From the NCBI GenBank assembly GCA_027451305.1, contig DAIDJQ010000163.1:1-30033 (forward strand): 30,033 bases of DNA, written 5' to 3'. The DNA comes from Cellulomonas sp. (GTDB lineage Bacteria; Actinomycetota; Actinomycetes; Actinomycetales; Cellulomonadaceae). Position numbers and translations under genes: made by a program. Each line of letters starts with the position of its first letter. Within the stretch, counting starts at the first letter, position 1. This document shows positions 9,130 through 16,994 of this stretch, in pieces. The notes beneath the pieces were generated by a model. The model was given only the letters and a program-made list of their open reading frames with translations, made no database searches and was not told the DNA's origin.

Positions 9130-9171
9130 ACGACGAGGGCGCCGCTCCCACCGGAGCGGCGCCCTCGTCGT
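9130..9171. terminator. Bidirectional hairpin terminator between gpmA and phoU
   Basis: Perfect 19-nt arms (9130-9148 and 9153-9171) enclose a 4-nt loop (CACC). The hairpin sits 26 bases after the gpmA stop and 44 bases before the phoU stop on the other strand, so it can end both converging transcripts. No T-tract is present. Confidence 0.85.
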
Positions 9172-9214
9172 TCGTCGTCAGGTCCGGGTCGGCCCACCCG
9201 GCCCGGACCGGGGC

Positions 9215-9886
9215 TCAGTGCGAGCGCAGGTTCGCCGGCTCGGACGAGCTCAGGTCGCCGGTCACCAGGTACACCACGCGCTGGGCGATGGACACCCCGT
9301 GGTCGCCGAACCGCTCGTAGTACCGGCCGAGCAGCGTCACGTCGATCGTCTGCTGCGGGGTGGCGGACCACTCGCCACCGAGCATCGCGGTGAACGTGTC
9401 GGCGTGCAGGGCGTCCAGCAGGTCGTCGTCCGACTCTATCGACTCCGCCACCGCGAGGTCGCGGGTCTCCAGGAGCGTCGTCATCCGGCGGGCCACCCGG
9501 ACGGCGGCGTCGTGCATCTCGGCGAACGTCCCGGACAGCGACTGCGGCACCGCCTGGCGCGGGTAGCGGCCACGTGCCACCTGGGCCACGTGCCGGGCCA
9601 GGTCACCCATCCGCTCGAGCGTGGCGCTCATCCGCAGCGCGGACACGACGATGCGCAGGTCGGTGGCGACCGGCTGCTGCTGGGCGAGCAGGTGGATGCA
9701 CCGCTCGTCGAGGTGGCGCTCCAGATCGTCGATGGCGAGGTCGTCGGCGATCACCTGCTCGGCCAACCCGAGGTCGGCCGTCGCGAGGGCGATGCCCGCC
9801 GACGTGATGGCCTGCTCGACCTTGCGGCTCATCGCCTGCAGGTCGTCACCGAGCGCCTTGAGCTCGGCGTCGAAGATCTCGCGCAT
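9215..9886 (-). CDS. phoU: Phosphate signalling protein PhoU
   Basis: PhoU links the Pst transporter to the phosphate-sensing kinase, keeping it quiet when phosphate is plentiful. The 223-residue protein is all-helical with the two PhoU repeats: the first carries SATLERMGDLARHVAQVA (about 87-104) and the second RYYERFGDHGVSIAQRVVYL (about 188-207). The E-R-x-x-D clusters are the family's metal-binding motifs. The start has a strong GGGAGAGGA ribosome binding site (about 9892-9900). The gene diverges from senX3, its likely partner, and a PHO box lies in its promoter, so it should be induced by phosphate starvation with the rest of the regulon. It is not attached to pstSCAB, as it is in E. coli. 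Confidence 0.95.
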   Translation of the reverse strand: MREIFDAELKALGDDLQAMSRKVEQAITSAGIALATADLGLAEQVIADDLAIDDLERHLDERCIHLLAQQQPVATDLRIVVSALRMSATLERMGDLARHVAQVARGRYPRQAVPQSLSGTFAEMHDAAVRVARRMTTLLETRDLAVAESIESDDDLLDALHADTFTAMLGGEWSATPQQTIDVTLLGRYYERFGDHGVSIAQRVVYLVTGDLSSSEPANLRSH

Positions 9887-9915
9887 GAACGTCCTCTCCC
9901 GCGTGTGCGGGTGTC

Positions 9916-9959
9916 AGGGTGCCAGGTCCAGGTGAACGGGAGAACCCCCCCAGGTGAAC
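9916..9959 (-). promoter_or_regulatory. PHO box and promoter of phoU
   Basis: Read leftward, GTTCACC units occur at 9959-9953 and 9937-9931, exactly 22 nt apart, with a weak unit between them. This is the 11-nt repeat register of RegX3/PhoP boxes. Nine nt further on comes CACCCT (9921-9916) as a likely -10 box, the same spacing as at pstS. The transcript would start near 9909. The box might also influence divergent senX3. Confidence 0.7.
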
Positions 9960-10033
9960 ACTGGGCACTGTGCCACGGGTCGGGGCCGTACGGGGGGACC
10001 CGGGTGTGGCGGCGGCCCCTAGGGTGAGGCGCT

Positions 10034-11245
10034 GTGGACGGGATGACCGAGTTCGCTCCCCTCGCGGGAGGCCTCGTCGGCCTGCTCGTGGGCGTGGGGG
10101 CCACCCTCGCCTTCCGGCTCAGCGAGCGCGCGCAGCGCAGGGTGCCGCCCCAGCGGGAGCCGGAGCTGGACGAGGGTCTGGTGCGGGCGCTGGCCGTGCT
10201 GCGCTCGTCGGCCATCGTGCTGGACGACTCCGACCGGGTGGTGCGCGCCAGCCCGCCCGCGCTCGCTCTCGGGCTGGTGCGTGACGGGCGGGTCGCCCAC
10301 GCCGCGATCCGCGACATGGTCGCGGACGTGCGGCGCGACGGCGTGATCCGTGACGCCGAGCTCGACCTGCCGCGCGGCCCGGTCGGCTCCGGCACGCTGC
10401 TGCTGGAGGTCCGGGTCGCGCAGGTGACGCCGCACCTCCTGCTCGTGCTCGCGGAGGACCTCACCCAGGCACGGAGGCTCGAGGCGATGCGCCGGGACTT
10501 CGTGGTGAACATCTCGCACGAGCTGAAGACGCCCGTCGGCGCGCTGTCGCTGCTCGCGGAGACGGTGCAGGACGCCGCCGACGACCCCGCCGCCGTCCGC
10601 CGGTTCGCCGCCCGCATGCAGTCCGAGGCGCAGCGCCTGGCCCTGCTGGTGCAGGAGATCATCGAGCTGTCGCGGCTGCAGGTGACCGACGCCCTGCAGG
10701 ACGTGCAGGTGGTGGACGTGGACGACGTGCTCGCCGAGGCCGCGGACCGTGCTCGCACCACGGCGAGCGGCAAGCACATCGTGATCGACGTCGGCGGCCA
10801 GACCGGTGCCCGGGTGTTCGGCGACCGGAACCTGCTCGTCACGGCGGTGCGCAACCTCTTGGACAACGCGGTGGCCTACTCGCCCGACGCGACCCGGGTG
10901 GGCGTCGGCGTGTCCACCACGGCCGACCTGGTGCAGATCGCGGTGGTCGACCAGGGCATCGGCATCCCGGCCACCGAGCAGGACCGCATCTTCGAGCGGT
11001 TCTACCGCGTCGACCCCGCCCGGTCGCGGAACACGGGCGGCACGGGTCTCGGCCTGTCGATCGTCAAGCACGTGGCGGCCGACCACGGCGGCGACGTCGT
11101 CGTCTGGTCGCAGCCCGGCCGCGGGTCCACCTTCACCCTGCGCCTGCCGAGGGCGGAGGAGCCCTCGACCCGCGGCAAGCCGTCGTCCGGCTCGACGGCC
11201 TCGTCCACCGAGCACCCCACCTCTGCACATCGGAGCACCCCGTGA
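10034..11245 (+). CDS. senX3: Phosphate-sensing sensor histidine kinase SenX3
   Basis: SenX3 autophosphorylates and passes the phosphate to RegX3 when external phosphate is low. It has 403 residues. A hydrophobic membrane segment lies at about 7-28, a PAS-like region at about 45-145, the HisKA helix at 154-180 with the phosphoacceptor H162 (NISHELKTPVGA), the N box at 274-279 (NLLDNA), G1 DQGIG (306-310), the F box FERFYR (320-325), and G2 GTGLG (336-340). The Ser/Thr-rich last 30 residues are unstructured. There is no extracellular sensor domain, consistent with sensing through PhoU and Pst. The GTG start follows TAGGGT (10020-10025) by 8 nt, suggesting a leaderless transcript, although GAGG at 10026-10029 could be a ribosome binding site. 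The stop overlaps the regX3 start as GTGA. Confidence 0.95.
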   Translation: MDGMTEFAPLAGGLVGLLVGVGATLAFRLSERAQRRVPPQREPELDEGLVRALAVLRSSAIVLDDSDRVVRASPPALALGLVRDGRVAHAAIRDMVADVRRDGVIRDAELDLPRGPVGSGTLLLEVRVAQVTPHLLLVLAEDLTQARRLEAMRRDFVVNISHELKTPVGALSLLAETVQDAADDPAAVRRFAARMQSEAQRLALLVQEIIELSRLQVTDALQDVQVVDVDDVLAEAADRARTTASGKHIVIDVGGQTGARVFGDRNLLVTAVRNLLDNAVAYSPDATRVGVGVSTTADLVQIAVVDQGIGIPATEQDRIFERFYRVDPARSRNTGGTGLGLSIVKHVAADHGGDVVVWSQPGRGSTFTLRLPRAEEPSTRGKPSSGSTASSTEHPTSAHRSTP

Positions 11246-11964
11246 CCCGCATCCTGCTCGTCGAGGACGAGGAGTCCTACCGCGATCCCCTCGAGTACCT
11301 GCTGCACCGTGAGGGGTACGACGTGGTCACGGCGGCAACGGGCCCCGACGCGCTCGACCGGTTCGCGGAGACGGGTGCGGACCTCGTGCTGCTGGACCTG
11401 ATGCTCCCCGGGCTGCCCGGTACCGAGGTGTGCCGGCGGCTGCGCGCGGTCAGCGACGTGCCGGTGATCATGCTCACGGCCAAGGACGGCGAGATCGACA
11501 AGGTGGTGGGCCTCGAGCTCGGTGCCGACGACTACGTCACCAAGCCGTACTCGTCGCGGGAGCTGCTCGCGCGCGTCCGCGCGGTGCTGCGGCGCCGTGA
11601 GGCGGCACTCGCGGTCGCGCCGGCCGCAGGGGCGGACGGCGACCTGCCGGACGAGGACGAGACGCGCCTGGCGCTGGGGCCGGTGGAGATGGACGTGGAC
11701 CGGCACGTGGTCAAGGTGCACGACCAGCCGGTGTCGTTCCCGCTCAAGGAGTTCGAGCTGCTCGAGATGCTGCTGCGCAACCCGGGCCGCGTGCTGACCC
11801 GCGGTCAGCTGATCGACCGCATCTGGGGCGCGGACTACGTGGGCGACACCAAGACCCTGGACGTCCACGTGAAGCGCGTCCGCGCCAAGATCGAGGACGA
11901 CCCGTCCAACCCCCGGCTGCTGACGACGGTTCGAGGGTTGGGATACAAGCTGTCCACGGAGTGA
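11242..11964 (+). CDS. regX3: Response regulator RegX3, OmpR/PhoB family
   Basis: RegX3 activates phosphate-starvation genes by binding direct-repeat PHO boxes. The 240-residue product has a receiver domain (1-120): acidic E9, D10 and E11, phosphoacceptor D52 (LLDLMLPG), T79 and K101 (TKPY). A short linker rich in Ala and acidic residues (about 121-141) leads to a winged-helix DNA-binding domain (about 145-238), with FPLKEFELLEMLLRNPGRVL and the recognition helix in TKTLDVHVKRVRAKI. GTG 11242 overlaps the senX3 stop by 4 nt, so kinase and regulator are translationally coupled. Probable targets within this window are the PHO boxes before phoU and pstS. The pair belongs to the SenX3-RegX3 branch, shown by synteny with mshA and gpm. 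Confidence 0.95.
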   Translation: MTRILLVEDEESYRDPLEYLLHREGYDVVTAATGPDALDRFAETGADLVLLDLMLPGLPGTEVCRRLRAVSDVPVIMLTAKDGEIDKVVGLELGADDYVTKPYSSRELLARVRAVLRRREAALAVAPAAGADGDLPDEDETRLALGPVEMDVDRHVVKVHDQPVSFPLKEFELLEMLLRNPGRVLTRGQLIDRIWGADYVGDTKTLDVHVKRVRAKIEDDPSNPRLLTTVRGLGYKLSTE

Positions 11965-12033
11965 CCGGGCGACGGTGGGCGGGACACCCGTCCGGCCCGC
12001 CGGTCTGCAGGGCTCGCCGAGTCGTCGCCCACC

Positions 12034-12088
12034 GTTCACCCGGGGTTCACCCTGAACAGGCTGAGCGGTCACCTCGGCTCCCTAGCCT
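12034..12088 (+). promoter_or_regulatory. PHO box and promoter of pstS
   Basis: GTTCACC occurs at 12034-12040 and 12045-12051, and GGTCACC at 12067-12073. These fall in register every 11 nt, with a degenerate unit at 12056-12062, which is the direct-repeat layout bound by RegX3/PhoP. TAGCCT (12083-12088) lies 9 nt after the last unit and serves as -10; the PHO box replaces the -35. Transcription would start near 12095, giving a leader of about 48 nt before the GTG at 12143. Confidence 0.85.
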
Positions 12089-12142
12089 CGGGCCACGACA
12101 GCGCCGATCAAGGCGCGACGACCAAAGACGATGGGGAACACA

Positions 12143-13270
12143 GTGAAGCGAACGCATGCAGTGGGCGCCGCCGTGCTGGCTGGGCTGACGGCCCTGGCGC
12201 TGGCCGCTTGTGGCTCGGACAACACCACCACCACGGGTGGCGGCACGACGCCGTCGACGGGGTCCGGCGCGACGACCCCCGCGGCGTCGATCTCGGGGAC
12301 GTTCTCGGGTGCCGGCTCGTCCGCGCAGCAGCAGGCGATGCAGGCGTGGATCGCCGCCGAGCAGCAGCAGAACTCCGGTCTGACGATCAACTACGACCCC
12401 GCCGGCTCCGGCGCAGGGCGTCAGCAGTTCCTCGCCGGTGGCGTCGCCTGGGCAGGCTCGGACGCCGCGATGAGCACCGACGAGCTGACCCAGTCGCAGA
12501 AGGTCTGCGGGACCGGCGGCGCGTGGGACATCCCGGTGTACGTCTCCCCGATCGCGGTGGCGTTCAACCTGAAGGGCATCACGTCCCTGAACCTGGCCCC
12601 GGCCACGATCGCGAAGATCTTCACCGGCGCGATCACCACGTGGAACGACCCGGCGATCGCCGCGGACAACCCCGGCGTGACGCTGCCGTCGACCAAGATC
12701 ACCACCGTGCACCGCTCTGACAAGTCGGGCACGACGCACAACTTCACCGACTACCTGAACAAGACCGTGCCTGCCGTCTGGACCACCGCCGGCAACGACG
12801 GGTGGCCGCTGAACGGTGGCGACTCGGCGCAGGGGAACTCCGGTGTGGCCGGCGTCGTGACCAGCACGGACGGCTCCATCGCGTACCTGGACGACTCGGC
12901 CGTGCCGCAGGGTGCCGGCGTCGCTGCGATCCAGGTCGGCTCCGAGTGGAACAAGCCGTCCGCCAAGGGTGCGGCGGCTGTCGTCAGCGCCTCGCCGCTG
13001 GCCACGGGCCGCCCGACGAACGACGTCGTGGTGAACATCGACCGCAAGGCCTCCGCCTCGGGCGACTACCCGCTCCTCATGGTCTCCTACGGCATCGCCT
13101 GCTCGACCTACACCGACGCGGCGAAGGGCAACTTCGTCAAGTCGTTCCTCGGCTACATCGTCTCGGACGCGGGCCAGCAGGCCGGCGCGGCGGCCGCGGG
13201 CTCCGCGCCCATGACCGGCGAGCTCGCCCAGAAGGCGACCGCCGCGGTCTCGGCGATCACGGTCGGCTGA
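12143..13270 (+). CDS. pstS: Phosphate-binding lipoprotein PstS
   Basis: PstS captures phosphate outside the membrane and hands it to PstC and PstA. The 375-residue product starts with a lipoprotein signal: KR at 2-3, a hydrophobic stretch at 7-22, and lipobox LAAC with lipidated C23. A Thr/Gly/Ser-rich tether follows (24-50). The binding domain shows SGAGSS (55-60), GSGAGRQQF (88-96), WAGSD (103-107) and RSDKSGTTHNF, all phosphate-contact motifs. GTG 12143 is preferred because a GGGGA ribosome binding site sits 5 nt upstream. ATG 12131 in the same frame would add four residues without a clear site. A PHO box promoter precedes the gene and a strong hairpin follows it, so pstS is probably expressed above pstCAB. 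Confidence 0.96.
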   Translation: MKRTHAVGAAVLAGLTALALAACGSDNTTTTGGGTTPSTGSGATTPAASISGTFSGAGSSAQQQAMQAWIAAEQQQNSGLTINYDPAGSGAGRQQFLAGGVAWAGSDAAMSTDELTQSQKVCGTGGAWDIPVYVSPIAVAFNLKGITSLNLAPATIAKIFTGAITTWNDPAIAADNPGVTLPSTKITTVHRSDKSGTTHNFTDYLNKTVPAVWTTAGNDGWPLNGGDSAQGNSGVAGVVTSTDGSIAYLDDSAVPQGAGVAAIQVGSEWNKPSAKGAAAVVSASPLATGRPTNDVVVNIDRKASASGDYPLLMVSYGIACSTYTDAAKGNFVKSFLGYIVSDAGQQAGAAAAGSAPMTGELAQKATAAVSAITVG

Positions 13271-13294
13271 CCGAGCGTCACTGCATGACGCGAC

Positions 13295-13342
13295 CTGCCG
13301 GTGGCAGGGTCGTCCCCAGCGGGCGGACCCTGCCACCGGCAG
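13295..13342 (+). terminator. Hairpin between pstS and pstC, likely partial terminator
   Basis: Perfect 17-nt arms (13295-13311 and 13326-13342) enclose a 14-nt loop. It lies 24 bases after the pstS stop, within an operon that continues in the same direction. It may attenuate read-through to pstCAB or protect the pstS mRNA 3' end. Confidence 0.7.
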
Positions 13343-13390
13343 TAGCGTTCGGCGAGGTCACGTTGTCGACTAAGTGATGAGAAGGTCTCC

Positions 13391-14410
13391 GTGGTGAACG
13401 CTTCGACCCTCGCCGCATCGCCGAAGCCGGGCGGTGGGCAGGACGCCGCTCGGCGGCCCTCCCGACGTCCGGGAGCGGGCGAGCGCGGCCTGTCCCGCCT
13501 GTTCCGCTGGGCGGCGACGGCGTCCGGCGTGCTGCTGCTGCTCGTCCTCGCCGCCGTCGCGGCCTTCCTGCTGATGAGGGGCTGGGCGGCCCTCACGGCG
13601 TCGGACGCCACGCTGCAGAGCCAAGGCAACCTGCCGGCGGGCGTGACGAACCTCGCGCAGTACATCGGCCCACTGATCTTCGGGACGCTCGTGGCGGCGG
13701 CGCTCGCGCTCGTCATGGCGACGCCCGTCGCGGTGGGGATCGCGCTGTTCGTCTCGCACTACGCCCCCCGGCGCGTCGCCGGGGTGATCAGCTTCGTCAT
13801 CGACCTGCTCGCAGCGATCCCCTCGGTCGTCTTCGGCCTCTGGGGTGCCCAGATCCTCGCCCCGCACATCGCGCCGCTCTGGCAGTGGGTGGCCAACGTG
13901 CTCGACCTCATCCCGGGCGCCACGGTCAGGGCCACGGCGACCGGCCGCTCGATGGCGACCACCGCGCTCGTGCTCGCCATCATGATCCTGCCGATCGTCA
14001 CCGCGGTCTCGCGTGAGGTCTTCAAGCAGACCCCGCACCTGCACGACGAGGCGGCGCTCGCGTTGGGTGCCACCCGGTGGGAGGTCATCCGGATGGCCGT
14101 GCTGCCGTTCGGTCGCTCCGGGGTGATCTCGGCGGCGATGCTCGGCCTGGGCCGTGCGCTCGGCGAGACGATGGCGGTCCTGATGGTGCTCTCGACCTCG
14201 AGCGGCGCCGGCATCTCGTTCCAGATCTTCGACTCGGGCGTGCTGCAGACGATCGCCGCGAACATCGCTGCGAAGTTCCCCGACTCGAGCGGCCTGGCCG
14301 TCAACACCCTCATCGCCACCGGCCTGGCGCTCTTCGTCATCACGATGGCCGTCAACATGGTGGCGCGGTGGATCGTCTCGCGTCGCCACGAGTTCTCCGG
14401 AGCGAACTGA
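13391..14410 (+). CDS. pstC: Phosphate ABC transporter permease PstC
   Basis: PstC and PstA form the membrane channel of the high-affinity phosphate importer. The 339-residue product has a disordered, basic N-terminus (1-38), then about six membrane helices, for example 43-63, 93-122 and 129-152. The EAA loop that docks on PstB (DEAALALGATRWEVIRMAVL) is at about 219-238. The frame offers two adjacent GTG codons, 13391 and 13394. AAGG at 13382-13385 supports either. The ORF ends as TGATG, overlapping pstA by one base. The 120-base gap from pstS holds a hairpin and no obvious promoter, so transcription probably continues from the pstS PHO promoter. Confidence 0.95.
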   Translation: MVNASTLAASPKPGGGQDAARRPSRRPGAGERGLSRLFRWAATASGVLLLLVLAAVAAFLLMRGWAALTASDATLQSQGNLPAGVTNLAQYIGPLIFGTLVAAALALVMATPVAVGIALFVSHYAPRRVAGVISFVIDLLAAIPSVVFGLWGAQILAPHIAPLWQWVANVLDLIPGATVRATATGRSMATTALVLAIMILPIVTAVSREVFKQTPHLHDEAALALGATRWEVIRMAVLPFGRSGVISAAMLGLGRALGETMAVLMVLSTSSGAGISFQIFDSGVLQTIAANIAAKFPDSSGLAVNTLIATGLALFVITMAVNMVARWIVSRRHEFSGAN

Positions 14411-15387
14411 TGACCGCCCCCACCTCGGCGGCGTCGGCCGCCTCGGTCTCGCCCCTCGACGGCCCGGGCGGCCCGACACGGGCCCTGCTCACCACGGTCG
14501 ACCACGCGCGACGCCGCAAGGACCGGACGATGACCGGCCTCGTCTGGCTCGCCGTCGTCCTGGCCCTGACGCCGCTCGCGTCGCTGCTGTGGACCGTGGT
14601 GCGCGACGGCCTCGTGAGGTTCAACGGGTACTTCCTGCTCCACTCGATGCGCAACGTGTCGGGCGGGATGGACGCGGGTGGCGCCTACCACGCGATCGCG
14701 GGCACGCTGCTCATCACGCTGGGCGCGGCTGTGATCTCGGTCCCGGTCGGCCTGCTGGCCGCGATCTACCTGGTGGAGTACGGGAAGGGTCCCCTGGCCC
14801 GTGCGGTGACGTTCTTCGTCGACGTCATGACGGGGATCCCGTCCATCGTCGCGGGCCTGTTCGCCTTCGCGCTCTTCGCCATCTTCTTCGGGCCGGGGGT
14901 CCGTCTCGGCATCATGGGGTCGGTCGCGCTGGCGCTGCTCATGGCTCCCGTCGTCGTGCGGTCGAGCGAGGAGATGCTGCGCCTGGTCCCGAACGAGCTG
15001 CGGGAGGCCGCCTACGCGCTCGGCGTGCCGAAGTGGCTCACGATCATCAAGGTCGTGCTGCGGACGTCGGTCGCGGGCCTGACGACGGGCGTGCTGCTCG
15101 CCGTCGCCCGTGTCATCGGCGAGACCGCGCCGCTCCTGATCGCCGTCGGCACCACCGCGTCGATCAACTTCAACCTCTTCAGCGGGCGGATGATGACGCT
15201 GCCGGTGTTCATCTACGACCAGTACCACCAGGGCCCCGCCCGCTGCGCCCGGAACGCCACGGACTGCCTCGTGTCGATCAACCTCGACCGGGCGTGGGCC
15301 GCGGCGCTGACCCTCCTCCTCATCGTCGTCATCCTCAACCTGTTGGGTCGCCTCGTGACCTGGCTGTTCGCGCCGAAGCTGCGCTGA
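14410..15387 (+). CDS. pstA: Phosphate ABC transporter permease PstA
   Basis: This is the second transmembrane subunit of the phosphate importer. The start is set by the TGATG junction with pstC, with GGAG at about 14399-14402 as ribosome binding site. The 325-residue product has a cytoplasmic N-terminus (1-40), membrane segments near 43-62, 97-122, 134-161 and 166-184 and further ones to the end, and the EAA loop [20 protein letters not shown] (198-217). The segment after the EAA loop, with [13 protein letters not shown], is typical of PstA. An extra Cys-containing stretch ([19 protein letters not shown]) precedes the last helix and may be an extracellular loop, perhaps with a disulphide. 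That last point is inference. Confidence 0.95.
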   Translation: MTAPTSAASAASVSPLDGPGGPTRALLTTVDHARRRKDRTMTGLVWLAVVLALTPLASLLWTVVRDGLVRFNGYFLLHSMRNVSGGMDAGGAYHAIAGTLLITLGAAVISVPVGLLAAIYLVEYGKGPLARAVTFFVDVMTGIPSIVAGLFAFALFAIFFGPGVRLGIMGSVALALLMAPVVVRSSEEMLRLVPNELREAAYALGVPKWLTIIKVVLRTSVAGLTTGVLLAVARVIGETAPLLIAVGTTASINFNLFSGRMMTLPVFIYDQYHQGPARCARNATDCLVSINLDRAWAAALTLLLIVVILNLLGRLVTWLFAPKLR

Positions 15388-15430
15388 GCAGCGCCGAGAC
15401 CTCCCGAAGAACGCAGAGAGCGAGACCCAC

Positions 15431-16210
15431 ATGGCACAGCGCATCGACGTCAAGGACCTGAACATCTTCTACGGGTCCTTCCTCGCGGTCGCCGGCGTCA
15501 ACATGTCCATCGAGCCACGCAGCGTCACCGCGCTCATCGGACCGTCCGGCTGCGGCAAGTCGACGTTCCTGCGCTCGATCAACCGCATGCACGAGGTCAT
15601 CCCCGGCGCCCGCGTCGAGGGGACCATCGCGATGGACGGCGTCGACCTCTACGGTCCCGACATCGATCCGGTGGCCGTGCGACGCCAGATCGGCATGGTG
15701 TTCCAGCGCCCCAACCCGTTCCCGACGATGTCCATCGCGGAGAACGTGCTGGCGGGCGTGCGGCTGAACAACAAGAAGATCTCCAAGTCCGACGCGGGCG
15801 ACCTGGTGGAGCGCTCGCTGGTGGGCGCGAACCTCTGGAAGGAGGTCAAGGACCGCCTGGACCGGCCGGGCTCGAGCCTGTCCGGCGGTCAGCAGCAGCG
15901 CCTGTGCATCGCTCGTGCGATCGCCGTGACGCCCCAGGTGCTCCTGATGGACGAGCCCGCCTCCGCGCTCGACCCGATCTCCACGCTCGCGATCGAGGAC
16001 CTGATCTCCGAGCTCAAGGCGAGCTACACGATCGTCATCGTGACGCACAACATGCAGCAGGCGGCGCGCGTCTCCGACCGGACGGGGTTCTTCAACATCG
16101 AGGCTGCCGGGAAGCCGGGACGCCTGGTGGAGATCGACGAGACCGCGACGATCTTCTCCACGCCGCGGCAGAAGCAGACCGAGGACTACATCTCCGGCCG
16201 CTTCGGCTGA
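15431..16210 (+). CDS. pstB: Phosphate ABC transporter ATP-binding protein PstB
   Basis: PstB hydrolyses ATP to power phosphate import by PstSCA. The 259-residue product has all nucleotide-binding motifs: Walker [10 protein letters not shown] (37-45), Q-loop Q92 (FQRPNPFP), signature LSGGQQQR (150-157), Walker B LLMDEP (171-176) and switch H206 (VTHNMQQ). Length and the RPNPFP sequence after the Q-loop are specific to PstB. The gene follows pstA after 43 bases. A purine-rich stretch (GCAGAGAGCGAG, about 15414-15425) serves as ribosome binding site. The gene is followed directly by a short hairpin and then the converging lipoprotein gene. Confidence 0.97.
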   Translation: MAQRIDVKDLNIFYGSFLAVAGVNMSIEPRSVTALIGPSGCGKSTFLRSINRMHEVIPGARVEGTIAMDGVDLYGPDIDPVAVRRQIGMVFQRPNPFPTMSIAENVLAGVRLNNKKISKSDAGDLVERSLVGANLWKEVKDRLDRPGSSLSGGQQQRLCIARAIAVTPQVLLMDEPASALDPISTLAIEDLISELKASYTIVIVTHNMQQAARVSDRTGFFNIEAAGKPGRLVEIDETATIFSTPRQKQTEDYISGRFG

Positions 16211-16230
16211 TCGGCGGCGCACGCCGCCGA
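16211..16230 (+). terminator. Short GC hairpin after pstB
   Basis: Arms TCGGCGGC (16211-16218) and GCCGCCGA (16223-16230) pair perfectly around GCAC, immediately after the pstB stop. It is a plausible terminator of the pst operon, without a T-tract. Confidence 0.5.
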
Positions 16231-16267
16231 CCGCTGCGACGAGGTCTGTCCGCGCCGGTCGGCGGGA

Positions 16268-16308
16268 GCGCACGGGGTCGGAGCGTGCGGGGTCAGCGTT
16301 CGGGGTCA
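16268..16308. repeat. Three near-identical 13-nt direct repeats
   Basis: GCGCACGGGGTCG (16268-16280), GCGTGCGGGGTCA (16283-16295) and GCGTTCGGGGTCA (16296-16308) lie between the converging pstB and lipoprotein genes. The last copy includes the lipoprotein stop codon. They could be a small slipped duplication; no function is evident. Confidence 0.6.
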
Positions 16309-16788
16309 GGACGACTGCGAGAGCACCGCGGTGTACTGCGGCGTCGACCCGTCCACCACGGGCACCTGCACCGTGGAGGAGCCGGCGGAGGGGACCTTGA
16401 GGGTGACGGTGGTGAGCGAGCCGGGGTCCACGTCGAGCGAGGCGATCCGCATCGTGCGCCCGGTTCCGCTGCCCGTTCCGACCAGCACCGAGCCGTTGCC
16501 GGGCAGGGTGAAGGTGCTCGTCTCCCCTGAGACGGTCACCGTGACCGTCTGCGGGTCCGCCCCCGTGTTCACCAGCCCGCCGGAGACCGCAGCGGGCGCT
16601 CCCTTCGCGGTGCCGACCACCAGCAGGTTCGTGGTCTGCACCGGGCCGAGGGTGGCTCGGATGCCGTCGGAGGGCGAGTACGGGCGCTCCGTCTGGATCG
16701 GGTTGGTCGCCGAGCACCCTGCGAGCGGGAGCGCGATCGCCAGCGCCACGACGGCGAGCGTGCGGCGCGGGCTGCGGATGCTGGTCAC
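16306..16788 (-). CDS. LpqE-like conserved lipoprotein
   Basis: This is an exported lipoprotein of unknown function. The 160-residue product has a basic start (RSPRRT, 5-10), a hydrophobic stretch (11-23) and lipobox LAGC with lipidated C25. The mature part is rich in Val, Thr, Ser and Gly in alternating patterns, consistent with an all-beta, Ig-like fold, with no cysteine other than C25. GTG 16788 was chosen because a perfect AGGAGG ribosome binding site (about 16793-16798) precedes it and the signal peptide then has normal length. In Mycobacterium tuberculosis the lipoprotein lpqE sits in the same place, divergent from carD, and shares the general pattern (a segment like [12 protein letters not shown], then a VNTG turn). 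I infer it is the LpqE counterpart; alignment would settle it. Confidence 0.8.
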   Translation of the reverse strand: MTSIRSPRRTLAVVALAIALPLAGCSATNPIQTERPYSPSDGIRATLGPVQTTNLLVVGTAKGAPAAVSGGLVNTGADPQTVTVTVSGETSTFTLPGNGSVLVGTGSGTGRTMRIASLDVDPGSLTTVTLKVPSAGSSTVQVPVVDGSTPQYTAVLSQSS

Positions 16789-16938
16789 GGCTCCTCCTGT
16801 GCACGACGGCGGCCGCGGCGGCCGCACCTCCTGGCCAGGACCTAGGTCCCTGGCCTGCTCAGCGTAGCGGGCGGTGCGTCGGGTGCGCTCGCTCCTCGAC
16901 GATGCGCTTGACCTGCGACGACGGCAACAACGGCTCCA

Positions 16939-16966
16939 TTTGGCCGGAAATGTGGCGTGATAGGAT
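16939..16966 (+). promoter_or_regulatory. carD promoter
   Basis: TTTGGC (16939-16944) and TAGGAT (16961-16966) are separated by 16 nt in an AT-richer stretch before carD. An AAAGGGG ribosome binding site (16978-16984) follows. The remaining intergenic DNA to 16789 contains a GGCCAGG/CCTGGCC inverted repeat (about 16833-16855) of unknown meaning. Confidence 0.5.
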
Positions 16967-16994
16967 AGGCCACTGCGAAAGGGGACACCTGCAG

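Noticed and set aside
9115..9130. GTTCACC near the gpmA terminator
   Set aside because: It is a single unit located downstream of both converging genes, so it cannot be a promoter element.
12131..12142. ATG at 12131 as the pstS start
   Set aside because: It lacks a Shine-Dalgarno, while GTG 12143 has GGGGA at good spacing and gives a standard lipoprotein signal. It remains possible.
16833..16855. GGCCAGG/CCTGGCC inverted repeat between the lipoprotein and carD
   Set aside because: The repeat is imperfect and has no promoter or gene-end relation that would let me call it an operator or terminator.
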